Assembly: GCA_027491075.1 (NCBI GenBank)
Contig: JAIXWX010000008.1
Span: 62,001-126,000, forward strand
Source: Flavobacteriales bacterium
GTDB taxonomy: Bacteria > Bacteroidota > Bacteroidia > Flavobacteriales_D > Sanyastnellaceae
Reading direction: 5' to 3'
DNA length: 64,000 nt
This document shows, one piece after another, positions 49,832 through 56,755 of this stretch. The translations under genes and the position numbers were made by a program. The notes beneath the pieces are model-generated. The model saw only the letters and a program-made list of their open reading frames with translations, had not been told where the DNA came from and made no database searches. Numbering within the stretch: position 1 is the stretch's first letter; each line of letters opens with the position of its first letter.

Positions 49832-50824
49832 TTAGTCTTCAGCCAGGATCACACTTTGTTTCATTTTTTCCAGTACCATCATGGCCACCTCGAGGGCTTT
49901 GGTGCCATGCTCTAGGGGAACCTGTGTTGGTATATCATTGAGAATCGAAAGTGCAAAAGAGTGTAGTTCGTCTCGAATGGCATTACCTGTTTCAATGGTT
50001 GGCTTGTCAAAAATTATTTCTCGTTTTCCTTTTTGCCCAAGATCAATCATTATTGCGAATGGGTCCGGATCGCCTTGAACCTCCCTCATGCGCACGATTT
50101 CAGCTTCTTTTGTGAAGAAGTCGACACTTATATATGCGTCTTTTTGAAAGAACCGTGATTTGCGCATTGTTTTCAATGAAATTCTGCTGGCTGTGAGATT
50201 TGCCACGCATCCATTGTCCAGTTCTATGCGGGCATTGGCTATATCTGGGGTGTCACTCAAAACGGCTACTCCGCTGGCCGAAACTCTTCTGACGTTTGCC
50301 TTTGTTACAGCCAATACGATATCAATGTCGTGAATCATTAAATCAAGCACAACAGAAACATCGGTTCCTCTGGGGTTGAATTGAGAAAGACGGTGTGTTT
50401 CAATGAATTTGGGTTGATTGAAGTAAGGAATCGCGGCTAGGAAGGCTGGATTAAATCGCTCCACGTGTCCTACTTGTGCTTTTATCCCCGCCTCTGATGC
50501 AAGTTTGATTAATGTTTTTGCTTCCTCGACAGTATGGGTCACAGGTTTTTCAAGAAACACGTGCTTGAAGCGTCGAATGGTGGCCGTCGCGCATTCAAAA
50601 TGATGCGTCGTGGGAGTCACAATATCAACGACATCCACAGAGTCAATGAGAGATTCCATGCTGTAGAAAGGCATGATCTCAAACTCTGCAGCTGCTTCTT
50701 TGGCTTTTTGAATGTCGGGATCAAAAAATCCAACTAACTCAAAAACCTCCGGTAATTCCCGAATACATCGCATATGAATCTTGCCTAAATGGCCTGCTCC
50801 CAACACTCCGATTTTTAACTTCAT
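49832..50824 (-). CDS. Gfo/Idh/MocA family oxidoreductase
   Basis: A 330-residue NAD(P)-dependent oxidoreductase. The Rossmann motif GVLGAGHLGKIHMRCI at the N-terminus, the EKPVTHTVEEA motif (with the conserved Lys) and the C-terminal beta-sheet domain (HDIDIVLAVTKANVRRVSASG) are clear. Family members oxidise or reduce sugars, inositols and related compounds. The neighbourhood of sugar transferase suggests nucleotide-sugar metabolism (WbpB-like) but other substrates are possible. It is divergent from pcm, with 110 bases between starts. Confidence 0.88.
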   Translation of the reverse strand: MKLKIGVLGAGHLGKIHMRCIRELPEVFELVGFFDPDIQKAKEAAAEFEIMPFYSMESLIDSVDVVDIVTPTTHHFECATATIRRFKHVFLEKPVTHTVEEAKTLIKLASEAGIKAQVGHVERFNPAFLAAIPYFNQPKFIETHRLSQFNPRGTDVSVVLDLMIHDIDIVLAVTKANVRRVSASGVAVLSDTPDIANARIELDNGCVANLTASRISLKTMRKSRFFQKDAYISVDFFTKEAEIVRMREVQGDPDPFAIMIDLGQKGKREIIFDKPTIETGNAIRDELHSFALSILNDIPTQVPLEHGTKALEVAMMVLEKMKQSVILAED

Positions 50825-50922
50825 GTTCCTTATCTTCTGCTACAAATTTTGTGAGAACCTCCTTTTACAATGCACTGTTGATTTTTACTTTTCAACACCA
50901 CAACGGGAATGAATTCGTTTGG

Positions 50923-50930
50923 TAGTTTTG
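50923..50930 (+). promoter_or_regulatory. -7 promoter element close to the pcm start
   Basis: TAGTTTTG fits TAnnTTTG but lies only 4 bases before the ATG at 50935, which implies a very short or absent leader. Confidence 0.4.
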
Positions 50931-50934
50931 AACC

Positions 50935-51588
50935 ATGCTTGAAGACAATTACCGACATAAGGGGTTGAGAAAGAAGTTGCTTTCGGAATTGAGTGAGAAA
51001 GGAATCACTGATACGAGAGTCCTAGAGGCGATGAACAAGGTGCCTCGACATTTTTTCCTATCCAGTGCTTTTTTAGAATTTGCCTACGAGAATAAAGCCT
51101 TTCAAATTGGAGCTGGTCAAACGATCTCCCAGCCATTCACAGTAGCCTTTCAGTCTCAGTTATTAAAGATTGAGAAAGGAATGAAGGTTTTGGAAGTGGG
51201 AACTGGAAGTGGATACCAAACGGCTGTTTTATGTGAGATGGGCGCAAAAGTTTATTCCATTGAAAGACAAAAATTACTGCACGACAATGCCAAATCGCTA
51301 TTGATGAAAATGGGGTATCGTCCCAATTTAGTTTACGGTGACGGTTATAAAGGGCTTCCTTCTTTCGCGCCCTTTGATCGTATACTTATCACATGCGCAG
51401 CTCCTTCAATTCCAGATGAATTGCTTCTCCAAATGAAGCAGAAAGGGCTACTCGTGATTCCTTTTGGCGAAGGTGAAGTGCAGGAAATGATGGTAATACA
51501 TGAAGATGAACATGGTCATTTTCAATCAGAAGTGCATGGTAAATTTAGCTTTGTGCCTATGTTGGAGAAAAGAAATAGCCAACATTGA
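50935..51588 (+). CDS. pcm: Protein-L-isoaspartate O-methyltransferase
   Basis: A 217-residue cytosolic repair enzyme that methylates isoaspartyl residues in damaged proteins using S-adenosylmethionine. Visible are VPRHFFLSSAFLEFAYENKA, GQTISQPFTVAFQSQLL, the SAM motif VLEVGTGSGYQTAVLCEMGA and a KVYSIERQ segment, then a C-terminal family region (QMKQKGLLVIPFGEGE). The ATG at 50935 follows a promoter element closely. It is upstream of the OmpA-family gene, which has its own promoter element. Confidence 0.93.
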   Translation: MLEDNYRHKGLRKKLLSELSEKGITDTRVLEAMNKVPRHFFLSSAFLEFAYENKAFQIGAGQTISQPFTVAFQSQLLKIEKGMKVLEVGTGSGYQTAVLCEMGAKVYSIERQKLLHDNAKSLLMKMGYRPNLVYGDGYKGLPSFAPFDRILITCAAPSIPDELLLQMKQKGLLVIPFGEGEVQEMMVIHEDEHGHFQSEVHGKFSFVPMLEKRNSQH

Positions 51589-51660
51589 TACTGTTTAAAT
51601 TAAGTTCATAAATAACGTCATCTCTTGGTCGTTCGGCTTTCTTCAATGCACGCGGAAACA

Positions 51661-51668
51661 TACCTTTG
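51661..51668 (+). promoter_or_regulatory. -7 promoter element for the OmpA-family gene
   Basis: TACCTTTG fits TAnnTTTG and lies 8 bases before the ATG at 51677. Confidence 0.45.
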
Positions 51669-51676
51669 AGTACGGT

Positions 51677-52939
51677 ATGTTGCGCTCTATTACCATAGCT
51701 TTTATCTTGTTTTTTTTCTTCTCGAGAACCACTGTTGTGTTTGCTCAAAGAGAAGAGAACTCTATCGTAGTTGCACGATACCAACAAGCACCGAAAGTGC
51801 AAGTAGAGATACTAAGCGAGATGATTTCTCAGTCGATGCGGTTTTATATCCAACAACATTTGGTCAAAGAAAACGGTCAGTTACGCTGGGATAAAAGTGC
51901 TTCACTGGTTAAAAAGGAACTTGAATCCATTGTCAAGTATTCAGTTAAATATTATAAGTTTAAAGAACTCAATGCCTTTAAAGGGTTCTCAGACAGAGCT
52001 GGAACAGCCATAAGCAATCTGCATGGTCTAGCTTTCTCTGATAATGACCCCTTGCAGAAAAGTGACTCGGAGCAGGAACTTCTTCAAAAAGAATATATTT
52101 TTTTCCAATCGAAAGTGGAAGAATTGTATGTGATTTTGGACGTTGAACTGGGTATCTTTTCTAACGAGAACTTATACAGCATGAGTAGGTCGACAATCTA
52201 CGAAGGAGCGCCTACGGATAGTCTGTTGCGTTGGATCGAGTATAAAGAAGGTGTTGCCTTAGAGCCGCAGGATATTGAAATGAATGCTGCTACTCGAGCC
52301 CTATTAGAAAAGGGCGATGAGTCTCACATAGATATTGACCCCAGCATTGTGAACAATGAATCTTACAAGCAGGAAGTCTTGCGTTTAGTAGAAGATAATA
52401 GTCGCCAACTTGAAGAAATGCGATTGAAGATGGATCGGCTATTGCAAGGGCAGTTGGACTTGATGGAGGCTCGACAGAACGAAACCAATCAAATGCTTCA
52501 ATCCCAGATCAACGATCTTAGGTCTTTAGTGATTGAACTTGTGGGCGGTAATGAGAGCGCTGATCTTGCGGATGTCATTTCTGCACCAGGAAGTATGGAA
52601 ATTGAAGAACTTAATCTTCCTTCCGAGATCGATTTGTTTTTTGCAAAAAATCAGGTTCATCTAGATGGAGGTGCAGAGCTCATACTCAATGAGGTGATCG
52701 ATATACTCGCAAGGAATCCATCGCTTCAAGCTCTAATTACTGGAAGTGCTGATAAGTCCGGCAATCCACAGGTGAATCTGCAACTTTCAAAGCAAAGAGC
52801 TCAAAGTGTTAAAGATTTTATCATAGAAAGTGGCATTTCTTCTCAGAGATTGGTAACAAGGTACATTGGCGATTCACAATCTGAAGAAGAGGGATTACAG
52901 GAGAGAAAAGTGACTATAGAATTTATTCAATACAAATGA
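51677..52939 (+). CDS. OmpA-family protein with coiled coil
   Basis: A 420-residue exported protein. A signal peptide (MLRSITIAFILFFFFSRTTV, cleavage near VFAQ) is followed by a helical N-terminal region of unknown type (about 30-215). A coiled coil (about 225-285, VEDNSRQLEEMRLKMDRLLQ) leads to a C-terminal OmpA-like peptidoglycan-binding domain (about 310-415: DLFFAKNQVHLDGGAELILN, ITGSADKSGNPQVNLQLSKQ). It likely bridges the outer membrane and cell wall. The FAH-family gene overlaps its stop by 4 bases. Confidence 0.82.
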   Translation: MLRSITIAFILFFFFSRTTVVFAQREENSIVVARYQQAPKVQVEILSEMISQSMRFYIQQHLVKENGQLRWDKSASLVKKELESIVKYSVKYYKFKELNAFKGFSDRAGTAISNLHGLAFSDNDPLQKSDSEQELLQKEYIFFQSKVEELYVILDVELGIFSNENLYSMSRSTIYEGAPTDSLLRWIEYKEGVALEPQDIEMNAATRALLEKGDESHIDIDPSIVNNESYKQEVLRLVEDNSRQLEEMRLKMDRLLQGQLDLMEARQNETNQMLQSQINDLRSLVIELVGGNESADLADVISAPGSMEIEELNLPSEIDLFFAKNQVHLDGGAELILNEVIDILARNPSLQALITGSADKSGNPQVNLQLSKQRAQSVKDFIIESGISSQRLVTRYIGDSQSEEEGLQERKVTIEFIQYK

Positions 52940-53550
52940 AAATTATCTGCATCGGTAGAAATTATTCGGAACACGCTAAAGAATTGGGCAATTCCGTGCC
53001 AACAGAGCCAGTAATTTTTTGTAAGCCCGACTCATCGGTGCTACCAAGGAGTAATCCATTATACATCCCAGAGTGGACCAATGATTTGCACTATGAAGTC
53101 GAGTTGATTATTAAAATAGACCGACTTGGAAAGTTCATTGAGAAGCAGTTCGCCTCTCGATATTATTCTTCTGTGGGTCTAGGCATTGACTTTACTGCTA
53201 GAGATGTTCAGGAAGACCTAAAGAAAAAAGGTTTGCCGTGGGAGAAAGCAAAGAGTTTTGATGGAAGCGCGGTAATTGGAAAAGATTTTATCTCTATGGA
53301 TGATTTTCCAGACCGAATGAATATTCGGTTTGAATTGAAGAAAAATGGAGTGATTGTTCAAAAGGGTAACAGTGCGGACATGATTTTCGATTTTGATAGC
53401 ATCATTGAGAATACTTCGAAGTATTTTACCTTGAAAATTGGAGATTTGATTTATACAGGTACTCCTTCTGGAGTTGGAAAAGTTGAAGTCGGTGATGTAT
53501 TGGAAGGGTATCTCGAAGGGAAAAAAATGTTTCGTGTAGTGATTAAATAG
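52936..53550 (+). CDS. Fumarylacetoacetate hydrolase-family protein
   Basis: A 204-residue FAH-fold enzyme of the acylpyruvate hydrolase (YcgM-like) class. It opens MKIICIGRNYSEHAKELGNS and has PVIFCKPDSSV, a DLHYEVELIIKI metal ligand region, GLGIDFTARDVQ and a closing YTGTPSGVGKVEVGDVL. Members hydrolyse C-C or C-O bonds in 2,4-dioxo acids or decarboxylate oxaloacetate; the substrate here is not clear. It overlaps the OmpA-family gene by 4 bases and its end overlaps the convergent DAHP synthase gene by 8. Confidence 0.9.
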   Translation: MKIICIGRNYSEHAKELGNSVPTEPVIFCKPDSSVLPRSNPLYIPEWTNDLHYEVELIIKIDRLGKFIEKQFASRYYSSVGLGIDFTARDVQEDLKKKGLPWEKAKSFDGSAVIGKDFISMDDFPDRMNIRFELKKNGVIVQKGNSADMIFDFDSIIENTSKYFTLKIGDLIYTGTPSGVGKVEVGDVLEGYLEGKKMFRVVIK

Positions 53551-54664
53551 TCATATCCCCTTTGGAGTTCATGACTCGAGTTTGTGTGCGAATAGATTCT
53601 TTATGCAATTGCTCCAGATAGTTTTTTGTAAACTCATCAGTGAGGCCTACTTCTTTAGACCACTCAGAGCGTGTTTGCATGATTTCTTTCCACCGATCTA
53701 ATTGCAGGATAGTTATATTTTTTTCCTTTTTGTATTCACCAATTGCTTCAGCGATTTTCATTCGATCGCCAAGAAGTTCAATGATTTTTTCATCGATATA
53801 GTCAATTTCTTTTCTGTATTTCAGGAGTTCTTGGTCTACTATATCCTGTGGTGCGGAGGTATTGCGAATAGCGAGATTTTCAATCAGTTCTTGGAGTGTT
53901 TCTGGGGTAATTTGTTGTTTTGCATCACTCCATGCATTATCAGGATCGATATGCGATTCGATCATGAGTCCTGTCATTCCTAGATCCATGGCCTTTTGAG
54001 CGACCGATAAAAGCAAGTCTCTTCTTCCGCAGATATGACTTGGATCGCAGAAGATAGGTATCTCCGGGTGCAATGCCTTCAAAGAAATAGGGATTTCCCA
54101 CATGGGTTTATTTCGATAGATGGAAGGACCTTGAAAAGAGAAGCCTCTGTGTATTGCTGCTATCGAATGAATTCCAGCATGCATTATGCGCTCGATTGCA
54201 CCCAGCCACAGTTGTAAGTCCGGGTTAACTGGATTTTTAACTAATACTGGTATACTCACACCTTTTAAAGCATCGGCTATTTCTTGAACACTAAAGGGGT
54301 TTACAGTAGTACGTGCGCCAATCCAGAGCACATCCACCTTATGTTTTAGCGCGAGTTCTACGTGCTGGGCTGTGGCGACTTCCACAGTAGTGGGAAGGCC
54401 TGTAAGTTCTTTAGCTTCTGCGAGCCATTCCAGGCCAATTTCGCCTACTCCTTCAAAGCTATTAGGACGGGTTCTAGGTTTCCATATTCCAGCTCTGAGA
54501 AGTGCGGATTTATTGGATTTTTTAAGTCTCAATGCTGTTTGCAACACTTGCTCTTTCGTTTCGGCACTGCAAGGACCAGCTATCAAGAGCGGCTGTTGAT
54601 TAGTGGGCCACCATTGACTTATAGGAGAGATTTGTAATGTCTTATTTGAAGGATTCACTTTCAC
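53543..54664 (-). CDS. Fused DAHP synthase-chorismate mutase (non-ATG start)
   Basis: A bifunctional enzyme of about 370 residues for the first step of the shikimate pathway and the chorismate-to-prephenate branch. The N-terminal KDPG-type DAHP synthase (about 15-265) has LLIAGPCSAETKEQV, RAGIWKPRTRPNSFEG, WIGARTTVNPF and DPSHICGRRDLL. The C-terminal AroQ-type chorismate mutase (about 285-370) has LLKYRKEIDYIDEKIIELLG and KITILQLDRW-like sequence. The fusion is typical of Bacteroidetes. No ATG exists between the upstream stop and the family start; I chose GTG 54664. GTG 54658 and TTG 54685 are alternatives. Confidence 0.9.
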   Translation of the reverse strand: MKVNPSNKTLQISPISQWWPTNQQPLLIAGPCSAETKEQVLQTALRLKKSNKSALLRAGIWKPRTRPNSFEGVGEIGLEWLAEAKELTGLPTTVEVATAQHVELALKHKVDVLWIGARTTVNPFSVQEIADALKGVSIPVLVKNPVNPDLQLWLGAIERIMHAGIHSIAAIHRGFSFQGPSIYRNKPMWEIPISLKALHPEIPIFCDPSHICGRRDLLLSVAQKAMDLGMTGLMIESHIDPDNAWSDAKQQITPETLQELIENLAIRNTSAPQDIVDQELLKYRKEIDYIDEKIIELLGDRMKIAEAIGEYKKEKNITILQLDRWKEIMQTRSEWSKEVGLTDEFTKNYLEQLHKESIRTQTRVMNSKGDMTI

Positions 54665-54702
54665 GCAATATAAACAGCCCAGCAAGCAATAGGTTGTGAA
54701 TT

Positions 54703-54735
54703 AAAAAAAAAAGAGCAAGCCTTTCGGGTTGCTCT
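54703..54735 (-). terminator. Terminator after tRNA-Leu
   Basis: On the minus strand AGAGCAACCC-GAAA-GGCTTGCTCT (with one mismatch) is followed by a run of about ten T. It ends the tRNA-Lys/tRNA-Leu transcript. Confidence 0.88.
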
Positions 54736-54743
54736 GGGGAGGG

Positions 54744-54825
54744 TGCCCTGGACTGGACTCGAACCAGCACATCTTGCGAAATACGCCCCTCAAACGTACG
54801 TGTCTACCAATTTCACCACCAGGGC
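54744..54825 (-). tRNA. tRNA-Leu (GAG anticodon)
   Basis: Minus-strand cloverleaf: acceptor GCCCTGG (54819-54825) pairs with CCAGGGC, discriminator A at 54744. The anticodon loop is TTGAGGG, with anticodon GAG reading CUC/CUU. A long variable arm is present, as expected for tRNA-Leu, and the T-arm is CTGGTTCGAGTCCAG. CCA is not encoded. Confidence 0.93.
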
Positions 54826-54841
54826 AAAAGTTGGAGCTTAT

Positions 54842-54872
54842 GAAGAAACAGGGCCATTGGCCCTGTTTCTTC
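54842..54872 (-). repeat. Perfect inverted repeat between two tRNA genes
   Basis: GAAGAAACAGGGCC / GGCCCTGTTTCTTC, a 14-bp perfect stem with a 3-base loop (ATT). It lies in the spacer between tRNA-Lys and tRNA-Leu, both on the minus strand. It could be an attenuating terminator or an RNA-processing hairpin. Confidence 0.8.
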
Positions 54873-54885
54873 TTCCAAATTTCAG

Positions 54886-54958
54886 TGATCCCGCTGGGAC
54901 TCGAACCCAGGACCCATACATTAAAAGTGTATTGCTCTACCAGCTGAGCTACGAGATC
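54886..54958 (-). tRNA. tRNA-Lys (TTT anticodon)
   Basis: Minus-strand cloverleaf of 73 bases: acceptor GATCTCG (54952-54958) pairs with CGGGATC using one G-T pair. The anticodon loop CTTTTAA has anticodon TTT, closed by ATACA/TGTAT. The T-arm is CTGGGTTCGAGTCCCAG. Discriminator A is at 54886; CCA is not encoded. Confidence 0.94.
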
Positions 54959-54979
54959 ATCATTTCTTTTTTGCGGGCG

Positions 54980-54987
54980 CAAAGATA
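54980..54987 (-). promoter_or_regulatory. -7 promoter element for the tRNA pair
   Basis: Minus-strand TATCTTTG fits TAnnTTTG and lies 21 bases upstream of tRNA-Lys. It would drive both tRNAs. Confidence 0.5.
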
Positions 54988-55061
54988 GGTGACTTTGTAT
55001 GAAAGAAAAGAGAATATTTAATTTTTTTCTAAAAGTGCTCTAAAACAAGAGCTTAGAAGCA

Positions 55062-56225
55062 CTAATTTAAAGGGGGGCACCTTTCAAATGGTATACTCTC
55101 GTCGAAGTATTTACGATAAGTGATCAGTGTTCTGTACTTCTGAGCTTCGAGATTTTCGACAATCTTTAGCATTTTTGGATTGAAATCGCCGATCCATGTC
55201 AGTATGGTCTGTGAATATCTGTTTAACCTAGCAATCTCTTGTTCCCCATATTTGATGAGAGCGGATTCTACCCCTCGACCTTGAAACTCCTTAGATACAC
55301 CAAAGACCAATCCTACCATCGTTTCTTTCTTCCCGAAACATTTATAGTAGAGAAATTTTATTTTACCCCACCAGTTTAAATTGCCGTTAACATGTCTAAA
55401 AATCTCATTGAGCTCGGGGATGTTAATATAGAATCCAACGGGTTTATCTTCATAGTATGCAAAGACCATGATGTCTTTATCCATAATGGGCTTCATGGCT
55501 TTTACTATTTGCAAGGCTTGCTGATGCTCCATCCGTTTTAACCCTGCTGTTCCTGCCCAAGCGCTATTATAGACTTCACAAAAGTCAAGTGCAATTTGGC
55601 GATCACTTTTTCCTCTGACGTTTGTGATTTTGAAATTTGGATTATCAGAAATGGCTGATAGTTTTTTGTTGAACACCTCTAGAATAGGCTTATAGATATC
55701 TCTTCTAAAACACCACTGCTCAAAATAGGTTTGAAAACCATACGATTCGAATAGCTCTTTATAAAACGGTAGGTTATAATTCATCTTGTAGCTCGAGATG
55801 TCTTGAAAATTTTCCACCAGCAATCCCCAAAAGGCATCCCGTTCCCCGAAATTGATAGGACCATCCACTGCTTCCATTCCTTCACTTTTTAGCCACGAGG
55901 TCGCGGTATCAAACAGCAAATGTGCAGCGTCTTTATTGTTAATACACTCAAAAAAGCCGAGTCCACCGATCTTATGCGATTGGCCGACGGATAGTTTTGG
56001 AAAATGAAACGCTGCTATTCGCCCAATAACTTTTTGGGTGTTATCCATTAACAACCAGCGCTGAGCCTTTCCTTCCTTGAAAAGTTTGTTTTTTTGTGGG
56101 TCGAAAACCTTCTGTATGTCCTGTTTTATATGAGGAATCCAGTTTTTATCATCCTTATACAAAGCACGTGGCATTTGCAACCACATTTGGGAAGATTGGG
56201 GAGTATGTACTTCTAGAATTTTCAT
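55062..56225 (-). CDS. GNAT-like protein of unknown substrate
   Basis: A 387-residue cytoplasmic protein. The C-terminal half has a GNAT acyl-CoA site pattern (VGLVFGVSKEFQGRGVESAL) and a closing TWIGDFNPKMLKIVENLEAQ segment. The N-terminal half (QSSQMWLQMPRALYKDDKNW and IGRIAAFHFPKLSVG) resembles a second degenerate GNAT unit, as in tandem-GNAT proteins. Bacteroidetes have many such uncharacterised proteins and the substrate is unknown. It is monocistronic, with the tRNA pair downstream. Confidence 0.72.
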   Translation of the reverse strand: MKILEVHTPQSSQMWLQMPRALYKDDKNWIPHIKQDIQKVFDPQKNKLFKEGKAQRWLLMDNTQKVIGRIAAFHFPKLSVGQSHKIGGLGFFECINNKDAAHLLFDTATSWLKSEGMEAVDGPINFGERDAFWGLLVENFQDISSYKMNYNLPFYKELFESYGFQTYFEQWCFRRDIYKPILEVFNKKLSAISDNPNFKITNVRGKSDRQIALDFCEVYNSAWAGTAGLKRMEHQQALQIVKAMKPIMDKDIMVFAYYEDKPVGFYINIPELNEIFRHVNGNLNWWGKIKFLYYKCFGKKETMVGLVFGVSKEFQGRGVESALIKYGEQEIARLNRYSQTILTWIGDFNPKMLKIVENLEAQKYRTLITYRKYFDESIPFERCPPLN

Positions 56226-56334
56226 TCAAATGATCTAAACGGCCCAAAAGTATTCCATTTCCTAACTTTTTTACTTTGAAATACAACCGAGTCTCTTAAA
56301 TTCGCATCATCTCAAGGAAACCAAATTTGAATCG

Positions 56335-56751
56335 ATGAAAAAAATTCTTCTTGTGCTTTTATGTGTCCTTTCAATTAATGGACTCTTTGCACAACAACCT
56401 AACGCTAAGGTACTTCAAGCATTAAGCAATTCAGAAATAGCTAAACTCCAACCCGCGCAGGTGGATTATTTGAATTTTCTTTCAGAAAATCTGGTAATTA
56501 TCAGTTCGATGCCTGAAAAAGCAGTTGGACTCGCAGATTTTTCTACCATTCGCCGTAAAGACGGAAAAGCTACCGACCTGAAGACTTTGGATTTGAACCA
56601 ATTCAATCCACTGTTATTCGTAATTCCGATACAGAAGGATAAAGTGACAGCATACAAATTCGGTGATACAGGTAAAGTAATTACCGTTCTTTCTCAAGAT
56701 CGCTTGGATGTATTATACGAGCGTTATAAGTCTAATAACGCTAAGAAATAA
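56335..56751 (+). CDS. Small exported protein of unknown function
   Basis: A 138-residue exported protein with a Sec signal (MKKILLVLLCVLSINGLFAQ). The mature part has a helical start (VLQALSNSEIAKLQPAQVDY) and strand-rich centre (NPLLFVIPIQKDKVTAYKFG), ending in a positively charged tail. I know no family for it. It lies directly upstream of a T9SS type B gene with 4 bases between, so co-expression and a role at the cell surface are plausible but not shown. Confidence 0.65.
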   Translation: MKKILLVLLCVLSINGLFAQQPNAKVLQALSNSEIAKLQPAQVDYLNFLSENLVIISSMPEKAVGLADFSTIRRKDGKATDLKTLDLNQFNPLLFVIPIQKDKVTAYKFGDTGKVITVLSQDRLDVLYERYKSNNAKK

Positions 56752-56755
56752 AATT

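Noticed and set aside
54701-54988. Small frames across the two tRNA genes
   Set aside because: They are complementary to, or overlap, complete tRNA cloverleafs and have no protein-like features.
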